Of a stretch of DNA of 64,000 nucleotides, positions 42,412-51,013 are shown in pieces. Numbering within the stretch: position 1 is the first letter of the stretch; every line of letters begins with the position of its first letter. Below the pieces are notes generated by a model that saw only the letters and a list, made by a program, of their open reading frames with translations, was not told the DNA's origin and searched no databases. This stretch comes from Streptomyces hokutonensis (GTDB taxonomy: Bacteria; Actinomycetota; Actinomycetes; Streptomycetales; Streptomycetaceae), in assembly GCF_000376565.1 (NCBI RefSeq), contig NZ_BARG01000006.1:1-64000 (forward strand). Direction: 5' to 3'. A program made the translations under genes and the position numbers.

Positions 42412-43095
42412 TCAGGAACCGGTTCCGGTGAGGTAGGCGGACACGATCACGTTCGCCGTGTAGCTGCGGTCGGCGCGGTCGAAGGTGCCGCCGCAGGTGA
42501 TGAGGCGCAGTTCGGCGCGGCCCGACTGCCTTGTGCCGTAGGCCTGTTGGGCGTCGAAGTGGGCGCGGGTCAGTACGCGTACGTCGTCGACGGTGAAGTC
42601 GGCGACCTTGCCGTCGTCGCGGACGACACGGATGACGCGGCCCGGGCGCAGCGTGCTGAGCTTGTAGAAGACGGCGGGCCGGGTCTCGGTGTCGACGTGC
42701 CCGACCATCAGCGCGGTGCCGGCTGCCCCCGGCCGCACCCCGCCGCCGTACCAGCCGACGACTCCGGCCTGGTCGAACGGCGGTGGGTCGATCGCGCCCT
42801 GCGCGTCGAGGCCGCGGTTCACGACCGGCGCCTGCACGGCGAGGTCGGGGATGTCGACGCGCTGCGGCAGGGCGTCGCCCAACGGCTTTGCCGCGGGCGG
42901 GAGTTCGGCCTCGGCGGGACGGCCGACGGCGGCCACGTCGCCGGTGGTCGGCGCGGATATGCCCTGCCGTATGTCGGTCAGGTCCTGGCCCCACAGCCAC
43001 AGGCCGAGCAGCAGCACGGCCCAGGCCACGCCGGTCAGCAGCCGTCCGGTGCCGGTGGAGCGCTCGTGCTCGGCGGGCCGGTCGTGATCGAACAT
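42412..43095 (-). CDS. Class F sortase
   Basis: A 227-residue sortase with one N-terminal membrane anchor (LLTGVAWAVLLLGLWLWG, about residues 19-36) and a sortase domain: VDIPDLAVQAPVV, MVGHVDT (catalytic His about 130) and LITCGGTFDRADRSYTANVIV (catalytic Cys about 199 and Arg near 205). Class F sortases are actinobacterial. A 264-base convergent gap follows 42147 with no gene recognised. It lies six bases downstream of a secreted-protein gene, a likely partner. Confidence 0.9.
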   Translation of the reverse strand: MFDHDRPAEHERSTGTGRLLTGVAWAVLLLGLWLWGQDLTDIRQGISAPTTGDVAAVGRPAEAELPPAAKPLGDALPQRVDIPDLAVQAPVVNRGLDAQGAIDPPPFDQAGVVGWYGGGVRPGAAGTALMVGHVDTETRPAVFYKLSTLRPGRVIRVVRDDGKVADFTVDDVRVLTRAHFDAQQAYGTRQSGRAELRLITCGGTFDRADRSYTANVIVSAYLTGTGS

Positions 43096-43101
43096 GGCCG
43101 G

Positions 43102-43647
43102 TCAGTCCGTCCGGCTGGGCCTACGGCTCCGGCGGACGCTGCGCAGCGCCACGGCCGTCGCGGCGACACCGGCCAGCAGCAGCCCGACCACCGCGTGCGC
43201 GGTACCGGGACCGGCCGCGCGGGCGTCCACGGCGGCGAGGTGCGCGGTGCCGCCACCGCCCGCGTGGACGGGGGCGACGGGCGAGGCGGGCGGCTGCGCG
43301 GAGGGCGATCCGGATTCGTTCGCCACGACCTTGATCGCGCCCTTCACCGTCACGCTCCCGCAGGTGATCTTCACGTCGTAGCTGCCCGGTTCCAGCGAGG
43401 AGCGGACCCGGGTCTCGCCGGCGAGGGTGCCGGCCGTGCCGACGAGTTTCGCGTCGGCGACGAACGCGTCCGACGCCGCCGAGCCCGTCGTACCGGAGCA
43501 GCCGCTGATCCTGAGCGCCACGTCGGCGCCGGGGGCGGGGGACGCGGGGGTCACCGAGACAGTGCCTCCGTCCGCCGCGTACGCCGTCGGGGTGAGCGCC
43601 GCCAGGACCGCGACACCTGCACAGAGAGTGACTTTCAGTGAGCCCAT
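43102..43647 (-). CDS. Secreted, membrane-anchored protein beside the class F sortase
   Basis: A 181-residue protein: signal peptide VTLCAGVAVLAALTPTAYA, an Ig-like beta domain with one cysteine pair (SGCSGTTG and KITCGSV), an Ala/Pro-rich linker, a C-terminal hydrophobic segment (AHAVVGLLLAGVAATAVAL) and a basic tail. No LPXTG-type motif is evident. Start ATG 43647 with GGAGG six bases upstream; a long open frame to 44361 is antisense to the HAD gene. Likely co-transcribed with the sortase and exposed on the cell surface; function unknown. Confidence 0.82.
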   Translation of the reverse strand: MGSLKVTLCAGVAVLAALTPTAYAADGGTVSVTPASPAPGADVALRISGCSGTTGSAASDAFVADAKLVGTAGTLAGETRVRSSLEPGSYDVKITCGSVTVKGAIKVVANESGSPSAQPPASPVAPVHAGGGGTAHLAAVDARAAGPGTAHAVVGLLLAGVAATAVALRSVRRSRRPSRTD

Positions 43648-43761
43648 CGTGAACCTCCAGATATCTGGAGACTCCTCCTGGTCACCTGGTCGCGCATCCC
43701 TGGCGGGGCCCGATTGCTCCGTATGGGGGAGGTGACATCCGGAGTGCATAGCATGGTCGCC

Positions 43762-44541
43762 ATGACAGAGCGCAAGCCCATCGAATCGTGGCTCACCGAC
43801 ATGGACGGGGTGCTGATGCACGAGGGCATCCCGGTGCCCGGCGCGGACGCGTTCATCAAGAAGCTGCGGGAGACCGGGCGTCCGTTCCTGGTCCTCACCA
43901 ACAACTCGATCTACACGGCGCGCGATCTGCACGCCCGGCTGAACCGGATCGGCCTCGAGGTGCCGGTGGAGAACATCTGGACCTCGGCCCTGGCCACCGC
44001 CGCCTTCCTGGACAACCAGCACCCCGGCGGCACCGCCTACGTCATCGGCGAGGCCGGGTTGACGACGGCGCTGCACGATGCCGGGTACGTGCTGACCGAC
44101 TCGGATCCCGACTTCGTGATCCTCGGCGAGACCCGGACGTACTCCTTCGAGGCGCTGACCAAGGCGATCCGGCTGATCAACGACGGGGCCCGGTTCATCG
44201 CCACCAACCCCGACAACACCGGTCCCTCCCCCGAGGGCGCGCTCCCCGCGACCGGCTCGGTCGCCGCGCTGATCACCAAGGCCACCGGCAAGGAGCCGTA
44301 CTTCGTCGGCAAGCCGAACCCCCTGATGATGCGCAGCGCGCTGAACACCATCGGTGCGCACTCGGAGACCAGCGCCATGATCGGCGACCGGATGGACACC
44401 GATGTGCTGGCCGGTCTCGAGGCCGGTATGACGACCTTCCTGGTGCTGACCGGTCTGACGACCAGGGCCGACCTCGACCGTTACCCTTACCGCCCGACGA
44501 AGGTCGTGGAGTCCATCGCGGACATCGTCGACCTCGTCTGA
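43762..44541 (+). CDS. HAD-IIA (NagD-like) phosphatase
   Basis: A 259-residue haloacid-dehalogenase-superfamily hydrolase of the NagD/p-nitrophenyl phosphatase type. Motifs: WLTDMDGVLMHEG (nucleophile Asp, about residue 12), FLVLTNNS, and AMIGDRMDTDVLAGLEAGM, with the cap between. ATG 43762 is preferred; an in-frame ATG at 43753 exists. There is no ribosome site, and TAGCAT lies 7 bases before the ATG, so a leaderless mRNA is plausible. Substrate: probably a nucleotide or sugar phosphate, not determinable. Confidence 0.87.
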   Translation: MTERKPIESWLTDMDGVLMHEGIPVPGADAFIKKLRETGRPFLVLTNNSIYTARDLHARLNRIGLEVPVENIWTSALATAAFLDNQHPGGTAYVIGEAGLTTALHDAGYVLTDSDPDFVILGETRTYSFEALTKAIRLINDGARFIATNPDNTGPSPEGALPATGSVAALITKATGKEPYFVGKPNPLMMRSALNTIGAHSETSAMIGDRMDTDVLAGLEAGMTTFLVLTGLTTRADLDRYPYRPTKVVESIADIVDLV

Positions 44542-44544
44542 CGG

Positions 44545-45597
44545 TCAGCTTCCGGTGGCCTCCTGCCACGACTCGACGTACGAGGTCAGGTTCTTGTCGA
44601 TCTCGGTCCAGTCCGGCCGGAAGATCTCGACGCCGTCCATCAGCTTGGTCAGGGCCGTCGCGTTGGCGTCGGTGACCTTGACGTCCCGGCGGGCGCTGAA
44701 GCCGCCGCCGATCGAGCTGACCTGCTGCTGGGCGGTGCGGCTCAGCATGTAGTCGAGGAGCTTCTTTCCGTTGGCGCTGTGCGGTGCCTTGGTGACGAGA
44801 CCGGCCGCGTACGGGAGGGCGAAGGTGGTGGGCTTTCCGCCCTGCTTCGCCGGGAACCAGATGGCGAGGTTCGGCATGGTCTTGGACTGGGCGTAGTTCA
44901 TCTGCACATCGCCGTTGGCGACGAGCAGTTCGCCCTTGTCGACCTTGGGCGCGAGCTTGCCGGTGGAGGCGGAGGGGCCGACGTTGTTGGACTGGAGCTT
45001 CTTCAGATAGGCGAGGGCCCGGTCCTTGCCGCCGAAGTCGTGGATCGCCTTGATCAGTACGGCGGTTCCGTCGCCGGCGACTCCGGGTGTGGAGTACTGG
45101 AGCTTGTTCTTGTACTTGCCGTCGAGCAGTTCCTCCCAGGTGGTGGGCGCCTGGGTGAGCTGCTTCTTGTTGTAGACGAACCCGAAGTAGTTGTTGACGA
45201 CGGAGGTCCAGGTGCCGTCACCGGCCTTGTCGGCGGTGCTCACCTGGTCGGCGCCCGCCGGGGCGTACTTCTGCAACAGCCCCTTGCTGTCGGCCTGTTG
45301 GATGAACGGCGGGAGGGTGACCAGGACGTCGGCCTGCGGGTTGGTCTTCTCGCGGACGGCGCGCTGCACCATCTCGCCGGAGCCGCCCTCGACGTACTCG
45401 ACCTTGATGCCGGTCTGCTTCTGGAAGTCCTTGAAGATCTCGTCGTACCAGCCGTCGCCGTTCTCGCCCTTGAGGCCGTCGGCGCTGTAGACGGTGACGA
45501 CCTTGGCGTCGGCGGCGGCGGAGGTTCCGCCGCAGGCGGTGAGGGGTGCGGCCAGCAGACAGAGGGCTATGGCGGCGGTGAGGCTGTTTCTGGGCAT
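44545..45597 (-). CDS. ABC transporter substrate-binding lipoprotein, 2-aminoethylphosphonate type
   Basis: A 350-residue binding protein of the iron/thiamine/2-aminoethylphosphonate class. Lipobox LTAC (Cys about residue 22), VVTVYSADGLKGENGDGWYDEIFKDFQKQTGIKVEYVEGGSGEMVQRAVREK at the N domain. With the phosphonatase-like HAD, TIGR03364-like FAD oxidoreductase and GntR in the same operon, the likely cargo is 2-aminoethylphosphonate or a related phosphonate (inference). It is the last gene of a seven-gene minus-strand operon. Confidence 0.85.
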   Translation of the reverse strand: MPRNSLTAAIALCLLAAPLTACGGTSAAADAKVVTVYSADGLKGENGDGWYDEIFKDFQKQTGIKVEYVEGGSGEMVQRAVREKTNPQADVLVTLPPFIQQADSKGLLQKYAPAGADQVSTADKAGDGTWTSVVNNYFGFVYNKKQLTQAPTTWEELLDGKYKNKLQYSTPGVAGDGTAVLIKAIHDFGGKDRALAYLKKLQSNNVGPSASTGKLAPKVDKGELLVANGDVQMNYAQSKTMPNLAIWFPAKQGGKPTTFALPYAAGLVTKAPHSANGKKLLDYMLSRTAQQQVSSIGGGFSARRDVKVTDANATALTKLMDGVEIFRPDWTEIDKNLTSYVESWQEATGS

Positions 45598-45636
45598 GGC
45601 GAGGCCAACTCCTGGCGTTTCAGAGGTGTTTGAGGG

Positions 45637-46434
45637 TCAGCGGTACGAGGCTCTGGTACGGACGCGGGAGACGACGAGCAGGACGAGCAGGGTCGCCGTC
45701 ATCAGGACCACGGCGAGCGCGGACCCGGCGAAGAGGGCGCCGCGGTCGGTGGCCGAGTAGATCAGGACCGGAAGCGTGGTCCAGTCGGGCGGATAGAGCA
45801 TCATCGTGGCGCTCAACTCGCCCATGGACAGGGCGAAGCAGAGGCCCGCGGCGGCGGTGAGCGAGGGCAGCAGCAGCGGCAGCCGGATGCGCCACAGGAC
45901 GTACACGGGCCGGGCGCCGAGGGAGGCGGCGGCCTGTTCGTAGGCCGGGTCGAGGCGGACGAGCGCCGCGGACACGGACTGGTAGGCGAAGGCGGTCACG
46001 AGCACGGTGTGGGCGACGATCACGATCCACCGGGTGCCGTTGAGCAGCAGCGGCGGCTTGGAGAACGCGACCAGGATCGCGAGTCCGACCACGACGGACG
46101 GCACGGCGACCGGCAGCACGAACAGGGCGTCCAGCAGCCTGCGTTGACGTTTCTTGAGCCCGGCGGCGGCGAGCGCCGCCCAGGTGCCGAGCGCGAGCGC
46201 GAGCAGGCTCGCGGTGAGGGCGGTGACCAGGCTGGTGGTGAGCGCCTGGAGGGACTCGCCGCGGGTGGCTGCGGTGTAGTGGGCGGTGGTGAAGCCGGAG
46301 GGCAGCACGCCCGACCAGTTGGTGGCGAAGGAGGCACCGAGCACGACGAGCAGCGGCAGCGCGAACAGCGGCAGGAAGAGAACGAGGAAGACCAGCCACA
46401 CGGCCCACTTCGCCTTGCGGCTATGCACCAGCAC
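45637..46434 (-). CDS. ABC permease 2 of the phosphonate-type importer
   Basis: A 265-residue six-helix permease (binding-protein-dependent transport family; EAA loop DPAYEQAAASLGARPVYVLWRIRLPLLLPSL). It starts with GTG 46434 inside the end of the previous permease (14-base overlap), supporting coupled translation. PhnV-like by order in the operon. Confidence 0.87.
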   Translation of the reverse strand: MLVHSRKAKWAVWLVFLVLFLPLFALPLLVVLGASFATNWSGVLPSGFTTAHYTAATRGESLQALTTSLVTALTASLLALALGTWAALAAAGLKKRQRRLLDALFVLPVAVPSVVVGLAILVAFSKPPLLLNGTRWIVIVAHTVLVTAFAYQSVSAALVRLDPAYEQAAASLGARPVYVLWRIRLPLLLPSLTAAAGLCFALSMGELSATMMLYPPDWTTLPVLIYSATDRGALFAGSALAVVLMTATLLVLLVVSRVRTRASYR

Positions 46435-47263
46435 GACGGCTCACCACCCGGTAGAGGCCGTAAAGCCCCACGGATATAAGGACGTTGACGACGGCGACCA
46501 CACACGCGCCCGAATAGTCCGACTCCAGGATCGCCTTGCTGTAGACGAGCATCGGGAGAGTCGTGACGCCTTTCGCGCCGGTGAACAGCACGATCCCGAA
46601 CTCGTTGAGACACAGGACGAGTACGAGACTCCCGCCGGCGGCGAGCGCGGGCAGCGCCTCCGGCAGGATCACCTGCCGCACGATCCTCGGCGCCCGCGCC
46701 CCGAGACTCGATGCCGCCTCCAACTGCGCGGTGTCCAGTTGCGAGAACGCCGCGAGCAGCGGCCGCATCACGAACGGCGTGAAGTACGTGACCTCCGCGA
46801 GCAGCACCCCCCAGGGCGTGGCGAGGAACTGGAACGAGCCGACGATGCCGGTCGTGCCGTAGATGAAGAGCAGCGCGAGCGTGATCAGGAAGGAGGGGAA
46901 GGAGAGGTAGACGTCGATGAACCGCGAGACGGTCCTCGCGCCGGGGAACGGCACGAAGGCGATGACCAGCGCGAGCACGAACCCGAGGACCAGACACCCG
47001 ACGGTGGAGGCGACGGCGATCCAGACGGTGGTCCAGAGGGCGGTGCGGAACAACTCCGAGGAGAAGACGTCGGCGTAGGCGGAGACCGGCTGAAAGGACT
47101 GCCGAACAATGAGGGCGAGGGGGTAAAGGAAGAAGAGGGTCAGGATGAGAACCGGCGCCAGGGCAACCCCCCAGGGGCGCGGGGCCGTATTCGATTTGCG
47201 GCTACCGCCGCGTGGGCGCGACCAGCCCCCACCGGCCCGCACCCGACGAACCACTTCACTCAT
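46421..47263 (-). CDS. ABC permease 1 of the phosphonate-type importer, with a repeat-derived N terminus
   Basis: A 280-residue permease with six hydrophobic segments and EAA loop DTAQLEAASSLGARAPRIVRQVILPEALPAL. Residues about 4-32 (RVRAGGGWSRPRGGSRKSNTA) are encoded by the dispersed repeat 47168-47252, giving a basic Gly/Arg/Ser-rich cytosolic tail that true permeases lack. Start ATG 47263 overlaps the ATPase stop by 8 bases. PhnU-like by order. Confidence 0.85.
   Translation of the reverse strand: MSEVVRRVRAGGGWSRPRGGSRKSNTAPRPWGVALAPVLILTLFFLYPLALIVRQSFQPVSAYADVFSSELFRTALWTTVWIAVASTVGCLVLGFVLALVIAFVPFPGARTVSRFIDVYLSFPSFLITLALLFIYGTTGIVGSFQFLATPWGVLLAEVTYFTPFVMRPLLAAFSQLDTAQLEAASSLGARAPRIVRQVILPEALPALAAGGSLVLVLCLNEFGIVLFTGAKGVTTLPMLVYSKAILESDYSGACVVAVVNVLISVGLYGLYRVVSRRAGA
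47168..47252. repeat. Dispersed repeat in frame in the permease gene
   Basis: The reverse complement of the element at 40142-40218 (GGGGGCTGGTCGCGCCCACG...GCGGCGGTAGCCGC...CCCCGCGCCCC). It begins a few codons after the start of the permease and is entirely coding. Confidence 0.8.
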
Positions 47264-48299
47264 CGCCAACTCCAACGGCCAGCAACACCGCATCCTCCGG
47301 CGCGAAATGCAACGTCACCGCATCCCCATGGACAGGCGGCTTCTTCAACTCCGGTACGTCAGCCACAACCCGATGCCCATTCACCCCGACGTACAGCCGA
47401 TGCGTAGCCCCCCGCCACTGCACTTCGCTCACCGTCCCGGACAGCTGATTGGGCCCGGCCCCCAGGCCGACCAGATGCGGCCGTACGCACAAGGTCGCCG
47501 CTCCCGGCACGACCCCGCGCACCTCGATCCGCTGCTCCCCGAAGAACACCCCCCGCTCCCCCACCGTCACCGGCAACAGGTTCGCGCTCCCGACAAAGCC
47601 CGCCGTGAACTCGCTCTTCGGCGCCCGGTACAGCTCGCGCGGCGTCCCGCACTCCTGGAGGCGGGCCCGGTCCATGACGGCGATGCGGTCGGCCAGGGTG
47701 AGGGCCTCGACCTGGTCGTGGGTGACGTAGAGGATCGAGACCTCGGGCAACTCCCGGTGCAGCCGGGCGAGTTCGGCGAGCATGCCGGAGCGGAGCCGCG
47801 CGTCGAGCGCGGAGAGGGGTTCGTCGAGGAGGAGGACGCCGGGCCGGATCGCCAACGCGCGGGCGATCGCGACGCGTTGCTGCTGGCCGCCGGACAACTC
47901 GCGGGGATAGCGGCGCCCGTACTCCGCCATCCCGGTCAGCTCCAGGGCCTCGGCGACCCGGGGCCGGATCTCGCCCCTGGCGACCTTCTGGGCCTTGAGT
48001 CCGAAGGCCACGTTGTCCTCGACCCGCAGGTGCGGGAAGAGGGCGTACTGCTGCACCACCATCCCGACGCCGCGCCGGTACGGCGGCAGGTCCGTCACGT
48101 CGCGTCCGCCGAGGAACACCCGCCCGGACACCGGCCGTACGAAGCCGGCGACCGCCCGCAGCGCGGTGGTCTTGCCGGAGCCGGACGGTCCGAGCAGCGC
48201 CATGACCTCGCCGGGTTCGACGGCGAGGTCGAGGGCGTCGAGGACGACGGTGCCGTCGTAGGCGACGGTGACCGAGTCGAAGCGGATGCCGCCGGTCAT
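47256..48299 (-). CDS. ABC ATP-binding protein of the phosphonate-type importer
   Basis: A 347-residue PotA/CysA-type ATPase: Walker A GPSGSGKTT (about residue 38), Q-loop VQQYALFPHL, signature LSGGQQQR, Walker B VLLLDEPLSALD, H-loop YVTHDQVEA, and a C-terminal TOBE-like regulatory domain. The ATG overlaps the stop of the phosphonatase-like gene (ATGA). PhnT-like. Confidence 0.9.
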   Translation of the reverse strand: MTGGIRFDSVTVAYDGTVVLDALDLAVEPGEVMALLGPSGSGKTTALRAVAGFVRPVSGRVFLGGRDVTDLPPYRRGVGMVVQQYALFPHLRVEDNVAFGLKAQKVARGEIRPRVAEALELTGMAEYGRRYPRELSGGQQQRVAIARALAIRPGVLLLDEPLSALDARLRSGMLAELARLHRELPEVSILYVTHDQVEALTLADRIAVMDRARLQECGTPRELYRAPKSEFTAGFVGSANLLPVTVGERGVFFGEQRIEVRGVVPGAATLCVRPHLVGLGAGPNQLSGTVSEVQWRGATHRLYVGVNGHRVVADVPELKKPPVHGDAVTLHFAPEDAVLLAVGVGDE

Positions 48300-48961
48300 C
48301 CGAGGACTCCCGGCAACTGGCCTACGCCGTCCAGCACTTGGGTCGCTCCGGCGGTCCGCAGCGCGTGGGTGTCGTGCGCTCCGGTGAGGACACCGGCGAC
48401 CACGCCCGCTCCGGCGCGGACCCCGCTGAGCATATCGTACGAGGTGTCGCCGACGACGGCCATCTGTTCTACGGCGTCGGCGGCGCCCGTCCGCAGGAAC
48501 GCGGTGAGGACCATGTCCGGGTACGGGCGCCCCCGGCCCCCGGCGTCGGCGGGGCAGAGGGTGAGGTCCGCGAGGTCCTGCCAGCCGAGGGCGGCCAGGA
48601 TCGCGTCCTGGGTGGGGCGGGCGAAGCCGGTCGTCAACACCACTGTGCGGCCTTGTGACTTGAGGGTCTCGATGGTCTCGCGGGCGTCGGGCAGGGCCGT
48701 GACCCGGCCGGCGTCGACGAGGTCCGCGTACGCCGCCTCGAAGGCCTTGTTGGCTTCCTGGGCCTGCGCTTCCGTCCCGAACAGATGGCGGAAGACGGAG
48801 ATCTTGGACTCGCCCATGGTGGCGCGGACGTAGTCGAGCATGTCGGCGGGTTCCGCGCCCAGGTGCCGGGCCGCGGCGGCGAACGCCTCCTCGACGAGGC
48901 CGCCGTCGGCGACGGTGGTGCCGGCCATGTCGAGGACGACGAGACGGATATCCGGATTCAT
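48296..48961 (-). CDS. Phosphonatase-like HAD hydrolase
   Basis: A 221-residue HAD-superfamily protein of the PhnX-like type: nucleophile motif VVLDMAGTTVADGG (Asp about residue 10), TTGFARPTQ (motif II), VVGDTSYDMLSGVRAGAG (motif IV). True phosphonatase (PhnX) cleaves phosphonoacetaldehyde; this subfamily is associated with phosphonate loci but its activity is less certain. Overlaps the ATPase gene (ATGA); 7 bases after the FAD gene. Confidence 0.87.
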   Translation of the reverse strand: MNPDIRLVVLDMAGTTVADGGLVEEAFAAAARHLGAEPADMLDYVRATMGESKISVFRHLFGTEAQAQEANKAFEAAYADLVDAGRVTALPDARETIETLKSQGRTVVLTTGFARPTQDAILAALGWQDLADLTLCPADAGGRGRPYPDMVLTAFLRTGAADAVEQMAVVGDTSYDMLSGVRAGAGVVAGVLTGAHDTHALRTAGATQVLDGVGQLPGVLG

Positions 48962-48968
48962 GGGTGGC

Positions 48969-50093
48969 TCACCAGTCCAGTTCGTTCGCGGTGGTTTCGG
49001 CGATCGCCGGGGAGCAGGTCATGCCGCGTCCGCCGGGGCCGGTGACCAACCACACGCCGTCGCGCACCTGTTGGCGGTGGACGACCCGGGCGGGGTCGGT
49101 GCACTGCGCGTACACGCCGGCCCAGCGGCGGCGGATCTTCGGGAGGGGGCGGCCGAGCAGTGACTCGACGACCTCGGTGAGGTGGTCGTAGGGGTCCTCG
49201 ACGGTGTCGAAGGCGAAGGGGTGCTCGTACTCGTGGGTGTCGCCGATGGTCAGGCCGCCGTCGGCGCGCTGCACCATGAGGAGTTGCATGGCGTGCGCGG
49301 CCGCGGTCGGCAACTGCGGCTGATGCGCGGCGAGTTGGTCGAGAGCGGGGCCCCGGTAGGCGGGGTAGTAGCGCAAGCTGTCCGCGTCGGCGACCGAGGT
49401 GGGGAGTGGTTCGCCGAGTGGGTCGGTCTGCATCATCTGCAGGCGGACCCGGCGGACGGGGAGTTGGGGTCCGGCGAGTTCGCGGACGAGTCCGCCGAGC
49501 CAGGCGCCCGTGCACAGGATCACGGCGTCGGCGGGGTGCACGTCCCCGTGGTCGTCGCGTACGACGTGTTCGCCGACGACCTCGCGGACCTCACGCCCGG
49601 GCAGGAAGGTGTAGTTCCGGGACTTCGACAGCTCTGCGCGCAGGGCGAGTTGGGCGGTGCGGGGTTCGACGGCCGCGTCCCGTTCGCAGTACAGGGCGGC
49701 GGTGAAGTCGCCGCGCAGGGCGGGGTTGAGGGCGCGGGCCTCGGCCGGGGTGAGGAGCTTGTAGCCGCGGGCGGCCGAGTCCTCGCGGGCCACGGCGGCC
49801 TCGGCGACGGCGAGTTCGCGCTCGCCGCGGACCGGGATCAGCGAGCCGTTGGCGCGGAAGCCGAGCCCGGGGACGCGGGCGCCGATCTCCTCCCACAACT
49901 CCCGTGCCCGCAGGGCGGTTTCGAGTTCCTCGCCGCCCGCGCGGCCGCTGACCCAGATCTGCCCGAAGTTGCGCAGGGACGCGCCGCGAGCCTCCGTCTC
50001 GCGCTCGATCTGGACGACCTCATGGCCGCGTTCCACCGCTTGCCAGGCGTGCATGGTGCCGACCACACCGCCTCCGACGACTGTCACTCTCAC
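48969..50093 (-). CDS. FAD-dependent oxidoreductase of the phosphonate locus
   Basis: A 374-residue DAO-type flavoprotein: dinucleotide fold VVGGGVVGTMHAWQAVERGHEVVQIER at the N terminus, then GRNYTFLPG-type and VTGPGGRGMTCSPAIAE C-terminal FAD motif. Homologues are repeatedly found beside phosphonate transport genes and may deaminate aminophosphonates or related amines. Start GTG 50093 chosen by the GAGGAG site 10 bases upstream; GTGs at 50102 and 50087 are alternatives. Confidence 0.85.
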   Translation of the reverse strand: MRVTVVGGGVVGTMHAWQAVERGHEVVQIERETEARGASLRNFGQIWVSGRAGGEELETALRARELWEEIGARVPGLGFRANGSLIPVRGERELAVAEAAVAREDSAARGYKLLTPAEARALNPALRGDFTAALYCERDAAVEPRTAQLALRAELSKSRNYTFLPGREVREVVGEHVVRDDHGDVHPADAVILCTGAWLGGLVRELAGPQLPVRRVRLQMMQTDPLGEPLPTSVADADSLRYYPAYRGPALDQLAAHQPQLPTAAAHAMQLLMVQRADGGLTIGDTHEYEHPFAFDTVEDPYDHLTEVVESLLGRPLPKIRRRWAGVYAQCTDPARVVHRQQVRDGVWLVTGPGGRGMTCSPAIAETTANELDW

Positions 50094-50168
50094 GACGGCC
50101 ACGCTCCTCGGGATCCGGGAACCGGAAAGGTCCGGCTCCCAACGAGAGCGTGAACGAGCCATCACATT

Positions 50169-50180
50169 TGGGCTAGACCC
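50169..50180. promoter_or_regulatory. PhnF-like operator of the phosphonate operon
   Basis: TGGGCTAGACCC matches 9 of 12 positions of the M. smegmatis PhnF operator TGGTATAGACCA. It lies between the GntR/UTRA gene and the first catabolic gene, with TAGATA-type -10 candidates beside it on the minus strand. Binding is inferred. Confidence 0.45.
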
Positions 50181-50225
50181 GTTATCTATTCGTGATCGAT
50201 GTGGAGTGGGTGGCGTGCGTGTTGT

Positions 50226-50981
50226 TCAGCCCGTGTGGTGGGTGGTGAAGGAGAAGCGGTCGCCCCGGTAGAGGCCACGCACCCGTTCCAGCGGCTGGCC
50301 GTCCGTGTCCCTCGACACGCGGTGGATCAGCAGCATCGGGAGGGCGGGCGGGGTGCCGATGAGCAGGGCCTCGCGCGGGGTGGCGAGCACGGTCTCGATG
50401 CGTTCGTCGGCGTCGCCGAAGCGGATGCCACGGGCGCCCAGGTAGCCGTAGAAGGAGGAGTCGGGGTCGAAGTCGGTGTCCAGGTGCGGGAGTCGGGCGA
50501 CGGAGACGTAGATGCTTTCGAGGCCGACCCGCTCCTCGTCGGCGAGCAGGACGCGCTCCAGGTGCCAGACGGGTTCGCCGCGGGTCAGTCCGGTCTCGGC
50601 GGCGAGCGCGGCGGGGCAGGGGAAGCGGTCGAGGGTGACGAGGCTGCGGCCCGGGGTGCGCCCCTGTCGTCGTACGCCCTCGGTGTAGCTGGCCAGGGAC
50701 AGCGGCTGCTCCATCTTGGGTCCCGCGACGACCGTGCCCCGGCCCTGCCGGCGCAGCCTGCCCTCCAGGACGAGTTCGCGCAGCGCCTGGCGGACGGTCT
50801 CGCGGGCCACCTCGTACCGCTCGGTGAGGTCGCGCTCGGTGGGGATCAGCGCGCCCTCCCCCAACTCGTCGACGAGCGCGGCGATTTGGGCCTTCACCGC
50901 GTAGTACTTGGGGATGCGGCCGTGCTCCGGGATGCCGGAGCGGACGGGGGCGCCGGGGGCCTGGTCGTTCGGGTAGTCCAC
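50226..50981 (-). CDS. GntR/UTRA regulator of the phosphonate locus
   Basis: A 251-residue GntR regulator of the HutC/PhnF subfamily: winged helix at about residues 27-85 (YYAVKAQIAALVDELGEGALIPTERDLTERYEVARETVRQALRELVLEGRLRRQGRGT), UTRA domain to the end (PVWHLERVLLADEERVGLESIYVS). GTG start at 50981 with no ribosome site; probably leaderless. It precedes the operon on the same strand and likely represses it in the absence of ligand. Confidence 0.88.
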   Translation of the reverse strand: MDYPNDQAPGAPVRSGIPEHGRIPKYYAVKAQIAALVDELGEGALIPTERDLTERYEVARETVRQALRELVLEGRLRRQGRGTVVAGPKMEQPLSLASYTEGVRRQGRTPGRSLVTLDRFPCPAALAAETGLTRGEPVWHLERVLLADEERVGLESIYVSVARLPHLDTDFDPDSSFYGYLGARGIRFGDADERIETVLATPREALLIGTPPALPMLLIHRVSRDTDGQPLERVRGLYRGDRFSFTTHHTG

Positions 50982-51013
50982 GCGGAGATGGTCGCAGAAA
51001 CGACGTCCCGCGT

